Shown here one piece after another: positions 35,885-43,428 of a stretch of DNA of 64,000 bases (its first letter is position 1; the number at the start of each line of letters is the position of its first letter). The DNA is from Flavobacterium suaedae (GTDB lineage: Bacteria; Bacteroidota; Bacteroidia; Flavobacteriales; Flavobacteriaceae). A program made the position numbers and the translations under genes. The DNA is taken from contig NZ_BMJE01000004.1 in assembly GCF_014642915.1 (NCBI RefSeq), positions 62,001-126,000 on the forward strand. Reading direction: 5' to 3'. Under the pieces are notes generated by a model. That model was not told the origin of the DNA, made no database searches, and was given only the letters and a program-made list of their open reading frames with translations.

Positions 35885-37075
35885 ATGGTGTTTCCTGCAA
35901 GATTATTTAAGAACACAATAACAGCCCTTATCGCTGTATTACCTTTGCTTTCTGTTGCTAATGTTTCTGATGATGTACAGCAGGAGCATGCACAAACGGA
36001 GGCGCATGCACAGCATGCTGAAGGAGTAGCTCATTCTGATTCTCATAATGAACATGAGCCTGCTGACAAGAAAAGTAAAATAAAGGCTTTTGTTGATCAT
36101 CACCTTCAGGACTCTCATTACTTTGTGTTTTTCTCAGACGAAGAAACCGGAGAGCACTACGGTTTTTCACTTCCTGTAATTTTAATTGATAACGGACTTA
36201 AAGTTTTTTCTGCTGCTAAATTTGAACACGGAGAAGAAATAGTAGAAGCTGGCGGAGAATACTACGCACTATACCACGATAAGATATATAAGACGGATGC
36301 TGAAGGTACTCTTGATTTTGATGAGCATCATCACCCTACAAATGCAAAACCACTTGACTTTTCTATAACTAAAAACGTAGTAGCAATGCTTATTACAGCA
36401 ATACTAATGTTTTTACTGTTTACAGGACTTGCAAAATCATATAAAAAAGGTCCTATCCCAACCGGGTTTGGTAGAGTACTTGAACCACTTGTAATATTTA
36501 TTCGTGATGAGGTAGCTTTACCAAATATTGGCGAAAAGAAATACAGAAAATTTATGGGTTATCTGCTTACTGTATTCTTCTTTATCCTTATACTAAACCT
36601 TATCGGTTTAACACCACTTGGTATAAACGTAACAGGTAACATAGCAATTACAGCTTGTTTAGCACTGTTTACATATTTCATTACACAATTTAGTGCTAAT
36701 AAAGAATATTGGGCACACATTTTCTGGATGCCTGATGTACCTGTACTAATGAAAATAGCACTTATACCTATTGAAATTTTAGGAACACTAACAAAGCCAT
36801 TTGCACTTATGATTCGTCTTTACGCTAACATATCAGCAGGACACATAGTTGTAATGAGCCTTATAGGGCTAATCTTTGTCTTCAAAAACTGGATTGCTGG
36901 TCCTTCATTCTTTGCATTAACATTGTTCATTTCTGTTATAGAAGTTTTGGTTGCCTTCCTTCAGGCGTTTGTATTCACAATGCTGTCAGCACTATTTATT
37001 GGTATGGCAGTACAGGAACACCACCACGAAGAAGACCATGACAAGCATACAGAAGAAGAACCAATTATAATATAA
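35885..37075 (+). CDS. atpB: ATP synthase subunit a with His-rich periplasmic extension
   Basis: A 396-residue protein, much longer than the usual 240-280. A signal peptide at about 1-26 and a hydrophilic, His-rich stretch to about residue 160 precede the membrane domain. The essential Arg lies in FALMIRLYANISAGH, near residue 312, and PIEILGTLTKPFALM is the usual neighbouring motif. The C-terminus also carries a His/Glu tail. It conducts protons to the c-ring. Extended subunit a is usual in Bacteroidota, but the reason for the His-rich part is unclear. Confidence 0.93.
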   Translation: MVFPARLFKNTITALIAVLPLLSVANVSDDVQQEHAQTEAHAQHAEGVAHSDSHNEHEPADKKSKIKAFVDHHLQDSHYFVFFSDEETGEHYGFSLPVILIDNGLKVFSAAKFEHGEEIVEAGGEYYALYHDKIYKTDAEGTLDFDEHHHPTNAKPLDFSITKNVVAMLITAILMFLLFTGLAKSYKKGPIPTGFGRVLEPLVIFIRDEVALPNIGEKKYRKFMGYLLTVFFFILILNLIGLTPLGINVTGNIAITACLALFTYFITQFSANKEYWAHIFWMPDVPVLMKIALIPIEILGTLTKPFALMIRLYANISAGHIVVMSLIGLIFVFKNWIAGPSFFALTLFISVIEVLVAFLQAFVFTMLSALFIGMAVQEHHHEEDHDKHTEEEPIII

Positions 37076-37112
37076 AACGTAATATTTTTTAATTCATTTA
37101 AATCAAATAGTT

Positions 37113-37304
37113 ATGACAATTCCAGGAATTATTGGAGCAGGTTTAGTAGTAATCGGTGCTGGTCTAGGACTAGGTAAAATCGGTGGTTCTGCAATGGATG
37201 CTATTGCTCGTCAGCCAGAGGCTGCAGGTAAAATCCAAACTGCAATGATTATTATTGCTGCACTTCTTGAAGGTGTTGCTTTCGCAGCGCTTTTCGCAGC
37301 ATAA
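37113..37304 (+). CDS. atpE: ATP synthase subunit c
   Basis: A 63-residue hairpin of two glycine-rich helices. The loop is ARQPEAAGKIQ and the ion-binding carboxylate is the Glu in ALLEGVAFAALF near residue 53. The absence of a neighbouring ES pair or a Q in helix 1 argues for H+ rather than Na+. It is separated from atpF by a hairpin. Confidence 0.96.
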   Translation: MTIPGIIGAGLVVIGAGLGLGKIGGSAMDAIARQPEAAGKIQTAMIIIAALLEGVAFAALFAA

Positions 37305-37317
37305 TGAAAAAAATAAG

Positions 37318-37354
37318 ACAACAACCTGTAGCGGTTGGCTGCAGGTGTTGTTTT
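37318..37354 (+). terminator. intra-operon hairpin after atpE (terminator/attenuator)
   Basis: ACAAC-A-ACCTGTAG pairs with CTGCAGGTGTTGT around a CGGTTGG loop and is followed by TTTTAAAAAA. It would lower transcription past atpE and so favour the multicopy c subunit, or stabilise its mRNA. Confidence 0.6.
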
Positions 37355-37398
37355 AAAAAAATGATTTAATTAAGAAATACTTTATACACACTATATAG

Positions 37399-37899
37399 AT
37401 GGAAAAGTTAATAAATGATTTTTCATTCGGATTATTCTTCTGGCAAGCACTTATTCTTGTAATACTAATAATATTATTAGTAAAGTTTGCATGGAAACCT
37501 ATAATGACAGCTATTACCGAAAGAGAAGCTGGTATTGCAGATGCACTTGCTGCTGCTGAGGCTGCACGTAAAGAAATGCAAAACTTACAGGCAGATAATC
37601 AAAGAATTCTACAGGAAGCGAGAGCGGAAAGAGATGCAATGATTAAAGATGCAAGAGAGATTAAAGAAAAAATGATTGCTGATGCTAAACATGAGGCAGA
37701 AGCTCAGGGAGAGAAAATGATTGAGCAGGCAAAAGCTACAATAGAAAGCGAGAAAAACGCTGCTATGGCTGAGCTTAAAACGCAAGTATCAGGTCTTTCT
37801 TTACAGATTGCAGAAAAAATCCTTAAAAATCAACTGTCTGATACAACAGCTCAAACTGAATTAGTTGAGAGAATGTTAGAAGACGCAAAATTAAGCTAA
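37399..37899 (+). CDS. atpF: ATP synthase subunit b
   Basis: A 166-residue protein with one N-terminal transmembrane helix at about 9-30 (GLFFWQALILVILIILLVKFAW), then a long charged helical stalk typical of subunit b (AITEREAGIADALAAAEAARKEM). It dimerises to form the peripheral stalk joining Fo to F1 through subunit delta. The atpH gene starts 6 nt after its stop. Confidence 0.95.
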   Translation: MEKLINDFSFGLFFWQALILVILIILLVKFAWKPIMTAITEREAGIADALAAAEAARKEMQNLQADNQRILQEARAERDAMIKDAREIKEKMIADAKHEAEAQGEKMIEQAKATIESEKNAAMAELKTQVSGLSLQIAEKILKNQLSDTTAQTELVERMLEDAKLS

Positions 37900-37905
37900 T
37901 AGTTT

Positions 37906-38436
37906 ATGGGTTCAAGAGCCGCAATACGCTATGCAAAAGCCATACTGGAAACAGCTCAGGAAGCAGGTAATGCTACCCAGGTTAGTGAAGATATGGCACT
38001 GATAGCAAAAACTATAGACGAAAATAGTGAGCTGCAAAGCTTTATTGTTAGTCCTGATGTAAAAGCAGAAGTAAAAAAATCTGCATTAGAAGAAGTGTTT
38101 GCTGCATCGCAAGACACTACAAAAGGACTTTTCAGACTGTTGTTAGAAAACAAAAGATTCCCGATATTAGAGCAAATTGCTGTACAATTCGGTATTTTGT
38201 TCGACGAAGTAAATAACAGAGAGGAAGCAGTAGTAACTACCGCTTTCCCTATAACACCTGAGCTTGAAGCAAAAGTGCTTGAAAAAGCAAAAGTAATATC
38301 AAGCAAAGAGTTAGTACTAAAAAACATAGTAGACCCTGCAATTATAGGCGGGTTTATATTAAGAATAGGCGACAAGCAGTTAAATGCATCTGTAGCGCAA
38401 AGTCTTACAACATTAAAAAGAGAGTTAAGTAATTAG
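37906..38436 (+). CDS. atpH: ATP synthase subunit delta
   Basis: A 176-residue protein of the OSCP/delta family. It has an N-terminal helical bundle beginning AIRYAKAILETAQEAGNATQV and the conserved C-terminal PAIIGGFILRIGDKQLNASV. It fastens the peripheral stalk to the top of the alpha3beta3 head. Length fits the family. Confidence 0.95.
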   Translation: MGSRAAIRYAKAILETAQEAGNATQVSEDMALIAKTIDENSELQSFIVSPDVKAEVKKSALEEVFAASQDTTKGLFRLLLENKRFPILEQIAVQFGILFDEVNNREEAVVTTAFPITPELEAKVLEKAKVISSKELVLKNIVDPAIIGGFILRIGDKQLNASVAQSLTTLKRELSN

Positions 38437-38478
38437 TATTTATACCATACACGTAAGTGTTAAATTATAAAAATTATT

Positions 38479-40053
38479 ATGGCAGAAATTAAACCTGCTG
38501 AAATTTCAGCAATATTAAAGAAACAATTGTCCGGTTTTCAATCGGGTGCTACGTTAGAAGAGGTAGGAACCGTTCTTAATGTAGGTGACGGTATTGCCCG
38601 CATTTATGGACTTTCTAATGCTCAATACGGCGAATTAGTAGAGTTTGAAAATGGTTTGGAGGCTATTGTATTAAACCTGGAAGAAGACAATGTGGGTGTA
38701 GTATTGCTAGGTCCTTCAACAGGTATTAAGGAAGGCTCTACAGCTAAGCGTACACAACGTATTGCTTCACTTAAAGTAGGTGAAGAAATGGTTGGTCGTG
38801 TTGTAGATACACTTGGTAACCCAATTGACGGTAAAGGCCCTATTGGTGGAGACCTTTATGAAATGCCGTTGGAGCGTAAAGCACCGGGTGTAATATACCG
38901 TGAGCCGGTAACCGAGCCAATGCAAACAGGTATTAAAGCGATTGATGCCATGATTCCTGTAGGACGCGGGCAGCGTGAGCTTGTAATTGGTGACCGTCAA
39001 ACAGGTAAAACAACTGTTTGTATAGATACCATACTTAACCAAAAAGAATTTTATGATGCAGGTAAGCCTGTATTCTGTATATATGTAGCGGTAGGGCAAA
39101 AAGCATCTACTGTTGCAGGTATTGCTAAAACACTTGAAGAAAAAGGTGCAATGGCATATACTGTTATTGTAGCGGCAAACGCATCAGACCCTGCGCCAAT
39201 GCAGGTATACGCTCCGTTTGCAGGTGCTGCAATAGGTGAGTACTTCCGTGATACAGGTCGTCCTGCACTTATCATTTATGATGATTTATCTAAGCAGGCG
39301 GTAGCATACCGTGAGGTATCACTTCTTTTAAGAAGACCACCGGGACGTGAGGCATACCCTGGTGACGTATTCTACCTTCACTCAAGATTACTGGAGCGTG
39401 CAGCAAAAGTAATTGCTGATGATGATATTGCTAAAACAATGAACGACCTTCCTGAAACATTAAAGCCAATTGTAAAAGGTGGAGGTTCATTAACAGCACT
39501 ACCAATCATTGAAACACAAGCGGGTGACGTTTCTGCATATATCCCAACAAACGTAATTTCGATTACTGACGGACAGATATTCCTGGAGTCTGATTTATTC
39601 AACTCAGGTGTACGTCCTGCAATTAACGTGGGTATATCAGTATCACGTGTGGGTGGTAACGCTCAGATTAAGTCAATGAAAAAAGTATCAGGTACGCTTA
39701 AACTAGACCAAGCGCAGTTCCGTGAATTGGAAGCATTCGCTAAGTTCGGTTCAGACCTTGATGCTGCTACCTTAAACGTAATTGAGAAAGGTAAGCGTAA
39801 CGTTGAGATACTTAAGCAAGCGGTAAACGATCCGTTTAAAGTAGAAAACCAAGTTGCTATTATATACGCAGGTACTAAAAACTTACTAAGAAATGTACCG
39901 GTAAATAAAGTAAAAGAATTTGAAGTTGACTATATAGAGTACCTAAACGCTAAGCACAGAGATACTTTAGACCAGCTTAAAGCAGGTAAATTTACCGATG
40001 AGCTTACAGACGTACTTGAAAAAGCAGCGAAAGAAGTAGCAGCAAAGTATTAA
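38479..40053 (+). CDS. atpA: ATP synthase subunit alpha
   Basis: A 524-residue subunit of the F1 head with non-catalytic nucleotide sites. It has the Walker A GDRQTGKT at 171-178, [28 protein letters not shown] and [12 protein letters not shown] (the arginine finger region). Its catalytic partner atpD is not in this window. A perfect hairpin lies between this gene and atpG. Confidence 0.98.
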   Translation: MAEIKPAEISAILKKQLSGFQSGATLEEVGTVLNVGDGIARIYGLSNAQYGELVEFENGLEAIVLNLEEDNVGVVLLGPSTGIKEGSTAKRTQRIASLKVGEEMVGRVVDTLGNPIDGKGPIGGDLYEMPLERKAPGVIYREPVTEPMQTGIKAIDAMIPVGRGQRELVIGDRQTGKTTVCIDTILNQKEFYDAGKPVFCIYVAVGQKASTVAGIAKTLEEKGAMAYTVIVAANASDPAPMQVYAPFAGAAIGEYFRDTGRPALIIYDDLSKQAVAYREVSLLLRRPPGREAYPGDVFYLHSRLLERAAKVIADDDIAKTMNDLPETLKPIVKGGGSLTALPIIETQAGDVSAYIPTNVISITDGQIFLESDLFNSGVRPAINVGISVSRVGGNAQIKSMKKVSGTLKLDQAQFRELEAFAKFGSDLDAATLNVIEKGKRNVEILKQAVNDPFKVENQVAIIYAGTKNLLRNVPVNKVKEFEVDYIEYLNAKHRDTLDQLKAGKFTDELTDVLEKAAKEVAAKY

Positions 40054-40068
40054 TTAAGATATTAGATT

Positions 40069-40106
40069 TTAGTAGTGAGTATTGGGGTTTCTTTACTCAC
40101 TACTAA
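40069..40106. repeat. perfect 13-bp inverted repeat between atpA and atpG
   Basis: TTAGTAGTGAGTA at 40069-40081 is the exact reverse complement of TACTCACTACTAA at 40094-40106, with a 12-nt loop. No T-run follows, so it is not a classic terminator; mRNA processing or stability is possible. Related pieces TCTCACTACTCA and two CAATACTA copies occur downstream, up to 40161. Confidence 0.75.
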
Positions 40107-40173
40107 ATTATCAAGAGTTGTGTTTATTGAGGAAATTCAATACTAATTTCTCACTACTCAATACTATAAACAA

Positions 40174-41037
40174 ATGGCAAACTTAAAGGAAATACGTAGT
40201 AGGATTGCTTCCGTTTCATCCACAATGCAAATTACAAGTGCGATGAAAATGGTATCGGCAGCGAAACTAAAAAAGGCGCAGGATGCTATTACTGCCATGA
40301 GACCTTATTCTGAAAAACTTACTGAGTTACTGCAAAACCTAAGCGCTACACTTGAGGGTGATGCCGGTGGTGTTTTTGCAGAACAACGTGAGGTGAATAA
40401 AGTGCTTATTGTAGCCATTACCTCAAACAGAGGGCTTTGTGGTGCTTTTAATGCTAACATTATTAAGCAGGTTAAAGCATTACAGGCAGCTTATGCAGGT
40501 AAAACTGTAGAAGTTTTGGCTGTAGGTAAAAAAGCAGGCGATGCACTTAAAAGAACTTGTACTATAGCAGGCGACCGTAGTGGTGTTTTTGATGACCTTA
40601 CGTTTGAAAATGTTGCTGATATAGCACAAGACCTTATGGATAGGTTTGCAGCCGGAGAGTATGACAAAATTGAAGTGGTATACAACCACTTTAAAAATGC
40701 AGCCACTCAACAAGTACTTACAGAGCAATTCCTGCCATTAGCTCCTATAGAAGAAGAAAATGTAAGCAGCGCACCGCTTGACTATATTTTTGAACCTTCG
40801 AAAGTGGAGATTGTGGAAAACCTTATTCCGCTGTCATTAAAAACGCAGTTGTATAAAGCGATACGCGATTCATTTGCTTCGGAACACGGTGCCCGTATGA
40901 CGGCTATGCACAAAGCAACCGACAACGCTACCGAGTTACGTAACCAGCTTAAATTGACCTACAACAAAGCAAGGCAAGCTGCCATTACCAATGAAATACT
41001 TGAAATTGTTGGTGGTGCAGAGGCTTTAAATAACTAA
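40174..41037 (+). CDS. atpG: ATP synthase subunit gamma
   Basis: A 287-residue subunit. The N-terminus ANLKEIRSRIASVSSTMQITSAMKMVSAAKLKKAQ and the C-terminal MHKATDNATELRNQLKLTYNKARQAAITNEILEIVGG form the long coiled-coil shaft that turns inside the alpha/beta ring. The centre has TSNRGLCGAFNANI. It is the last gene of this ATP synthase operon and is followed by a strong terminator. Confidence 0.97.
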   Translation: MANLKEIRSRIASVSSTMQITSAMKMVSAAKLKKAQDAITAMRPYSEKLTELLQNLSATLEGDAGGVFAEQREVNKVLIVAITSNRGLCGAFNANIIKQVKALQAAYAGKTVEVLAVGKKAGDALKRTCTIAGDRSGVFDDLTFENVADIAQDLMDRFAAGEYDKIEVVYNHFKNAATQQVLTEQFLPLAPIEEENVSSAPLDYIFEPSKVEIVENLIPLSLKTQLYKAIRDSFASEHGARMTAMHKATDNATELRNQLKLTYNKARQAAITNEILEIVGGAEALNN

Positions 41038-41067
41038 GCAAAGTACACAAACAAACATAAATGCAAG

Positions 41068-41094
41068 AGGCTACCTGAAAGGGTAGCCTTTTTT
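41068..41094 (+). terminator. rho-independent terminator of the ATP synthase operon
   Basis: Perfect 8-bp arms AGGCTACC and GGTAGCCT around a 6-nt loop, followed by a run of six T. Confidence 0.92.
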
Positions 41095-41181
41095 GATGAA
41101 AGATTTTTTTCTTAATGCTAAGAAAAAAAGTTTAGTTTTATTATCTTGCTAAATATATTTTTATTCTAAAAACAAGCTCAA

Positions 41182-42024
41182 ATGGCTAAAAATAATAAGT
41201 TAGTAGCTCCTTTCCTAAAATGGGTAGGAGGGAAAAGACAATTGATGCCTTCAATAGTTGAGCATTTACCTAACAATATTCATAAATATAATTATGTAGA
41301 ACCTTTTCTTGGAGGGGGAGCGGTATTATTTCATTTACAACCTAAAAAAGCTATTATTAATGACTTTAATTCAGAATTAATTAATGTATATAAAGTTGTA
41401 AAAGATGATCTTGAAGAGCTAATACAAGACCTTAAAAAGCATGTTAACGAAGCTGATTACTTTTATGAATTAAGAGGAATGGATAGGAGAGAAGAGTTTA
41501 CAGCACTTACAGATGTCGAAAGAGCTTCAAGAGTCATTTATCTAAATAAAACATGCTTTAATGGTTTATATAGAGTTAACAACTCTGGAGAGTTTAATTC
41601 GCCCTTCGGAAGATATAAAAATCCAAATATTGTTAATGAGCCAACATTAAAGGCAGTAAATAAGTATCTAAATGCTAATGAAATTATTATAAAGACAGGG
41701 GATTATTCAGAGACTTTAAAAGAACTTAATAATAAATCATTTGTTTACTTAGATCCTCCATATCATCCAGTTTCTGCAAGTTCTAATTTTACAGGGTATA
41801 TTCAGGGAGGATGGAACATGTATGATCAAATTAAATTGAGAGAAGCATGTGACGAGTTAAATAGAAGAGGAATAAAGTTCTTATTATCAAATTCTTCTTC
41901 AGACTTTATTAAAGAGCAATATAGCGATTATAATATAAGTATTGTTAAAGCAAATCGAGTATTAAATTCGAAGGCATCAAATAGAGGGGAAATAGATGAA
42001 GTATTAATTAAGAACTATGAGTGA
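41182..42024 (+). CDS. Dam-like (D12 class) adenine-N6 DNA methyltransferase of a type II RM system
   Basis: A 280-residue alpha-class N6-adenine methyltransferase. The order is motif X LKWVGGKRQLM near 12-22, motif I VEPFLGGGAVLFHL near 39-52, the recognition region, and motif IV DPPY at 191-194. The block LNKTCFNGLYRVNNSGEFNS followed by PFGRYKNP is shared with the Dam/DpnII-type enzymes, several of which methylate GATC; other specificities exist in this class, so the target is unproven. Its stop overlaps the next ORF by 8 nt. The gene is AT-rich compared with its neighbours and probably acquired. Confidence 0.92.
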   Translation: MAKNNKLVAPFLKWVGGKRQLMPSIVEHLPNNIHKYNYVEPFLGGGAVLFHLQPKKAIINDFNSELINVYKVVKDDLEELIQDLKKHVNEADYFYELRGMDRREEFTALTDVERASRVIYLNKTCFNGLYRVNNSGEFNSPFGRYKNPNIVNEPTLKAVNKYLNANEIIIKTGDYSETLKELNNKSFVYLDPPYHPVSASSNFTGYIQGGWNMYDQIKLREACDELNRRGIKFLLSNSSSDFIKEQYSDYNISIVKANRVLNSKASNRGEIDEVLIKNYE

Positions 42025-43303
42025 TTCTAAAAATGACATTGCTTGGCAAAAAATTTTTGATAAATATAACATTGTTGAAAATGTTGAAAACGAAGGACAT
42101 ATAAATATATCTGCCAAAGAGATAAATGAATTTCGTGAGGCAAGACTAATGACGAAATTTGACCACAAATCTCAACTTCCACAGCTTTTTAAAAATAATA
42201 ACTTATCTATTCTTCCCGATTCTCGAGGAAGCTATATAATAGGAAACTTTGAAACATTTGCTGATTTCAATAAAGAACAAACAGGAATATCTGAAATAGA
42301 GTTTCCTAATTTTTTAGAAAGTATTGACTACAAGAATATAACCAGTGAGTCTACTGCTATAAATTGTGCATATGTTTCTAATATATTTAAAGACTTTACT
42401 GGAGAGGAAAACTTATTACCTACTGTAAGTGGTCGTATGAGTTCATCAATATTTGAATTTCAAATAAAGTCTAAAAAAGGAGATTTTCAAGTTAATGTTA
42501 ATAACTCACAAATTGAAATAGACGGAGGGTATGAAGGAGATAATTCCTTAAGTCTTATTGAAGCTAAAAATTATATTTCAGATGACTTTTTAATCAGACA
42601 ACTTTATTATCCATATAAATTATGGGAAGACAAAATATATAAAAGAGTTCGCCCTATTTTCTTGACTTATTCAAATGGAATATTTGATTTGAGAGAATAT
42701 GAGTTTAAAGATATAAATCATTATAATTCTTTAGTATTAGTTCAGCATAAAAAATATACCATTCGAGAGGGTACATTTAATCTCGAAACTGTTGAAGAAA
42801 TTATACAGAATACTCCTTTAGTGAAAGAACCAGAAGTGCCTTTTCCACAAGCTGATAGTTTTGAAAGAGTAATAAACCTCTGTGAATTGCTAAAACAGAG
42901 GAATTTTATGACTAAAGAAGAAATTACTCAAGAATATGACTTTGATAAAAGACAAACTGACTATTACTCAAATGCTGGAAGATACTTAGGTATAATTAAA
43001 ATAAAGAAAGATACTGAAACAGGAAAAATAGGATGTTTTTTAACGAATAAAGGTTATCAATTATTTGAAATAAGTTTGGGCGATAGGCAAAAGGAATTTT
43101 TACGATTAATTGTTTCCCATGAGCCTTTCAAAAAAACTTTAATAACTTTTTTAAAAGAGGGAGAATTACCTATTAAAGATAAGATAGTAGAAATAATGAA
43201 GGGTTCGAAATTATATAATATTGATAGGGAGTCTACTTATTATAGAAGAGCATCTACTATAGTTGGTTGGATAAACTGGATTATGAATCAAGTTGAGGAG
43301 TAA
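42017..43303 (+). CDS. type II restriction endonuclease-like protein (PD-(D/E)XK)
   Basis: A 428-residue protein. Residues 166-184 read IEIDGGYE, then LIEAKN: a PD-(D/E)XK-type catalytic centre with D169, E182 and K184. The following FLIRQLYYPYKLWEDKI is typical of the family. The C-terminal 150 residues form a helical winged-helix-like part (possibly the domain called DUF7226). It overlaps the methyltransferase by 8 nt, the usual coupling of RM partners. Sample G+C is low (18 of 60 bases at 42301-42360). Recognition site unknown. Confidence 0.85.
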   Translation: MSDSKNDIAWQKIFDKYNIVENVENEGHINISAKEINEFREARLMTKFDHKSQLPQLFKNNNLSILPDSRGSYIIGNFETFADFNKEQTGISEIEFPNFLESIDYKNITSESTAINCAYVSNIFKDFTGEENLLPTVSGRMSSSIFEFQIKSKKGDFQVNVNNSQIEIDGGYEGDNSLSLIEAKNYISDDFLIRQLYYPYKLWEDKIYKRVRPIFLTYSNGIFDLREYEFKDINHYNSLVLVQHKKYTIREGTFNLETVEEIIQNTPLVKEPEVPFPQADSFERVINLCELLKQRNFMTKEEITQEYDFDKRQTDYYSNAGRYLGIIKIKKDTETGKIGCFLTNKGYQLFEISLGDRQKEFLRLIVSHEPFKKTLITFLKEGELPIKDKIVEIMKGSKLYNIDRESTYYRRASTIVGWINWIMNQVEE

Positions 43304-43310
43304 TAACTCC

Positions 43311-43407
43311 AACAAAATATTCTCTACTCTTGTACTACAATAAAAGTAATCCTAGCCTTAGCCTCTATAAAAAACTTTTTCAGCAAACGGCTATATAAGG
43401 CGTAGCC
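43311..43407 (+). pseudogene. decayed duplicate of the promoter and 5' end of the flippase gene at 45654
   Basis: These 97 bases align by eye with 45606-45704 at about 87% identity (11 mismatches and a 2-nt gap). They include the promoter (TACTCTTG here against TACTTTTG) and the first codons: the reading L-Y-K-K-L-F-Q-Q-T-A-I ends in TAA where the intact gene continues Y-G-L. The similarity stops after TAGCC. It is a truncated, dead copy lying between the RM genes and the prolyl oligopeptidase gene. Confidence 0.85.
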
Positions 43408-43428
43408 TACTACTATTTAAACCTTATT

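Noticed and set aside
41101..41181. Promoter for the RM pair
   Set aside because: TATCTTGC and similar AT-rich stretches are poor matches to TAnnTTTG, and no -33 box is found; the RM promoter is left undefined.
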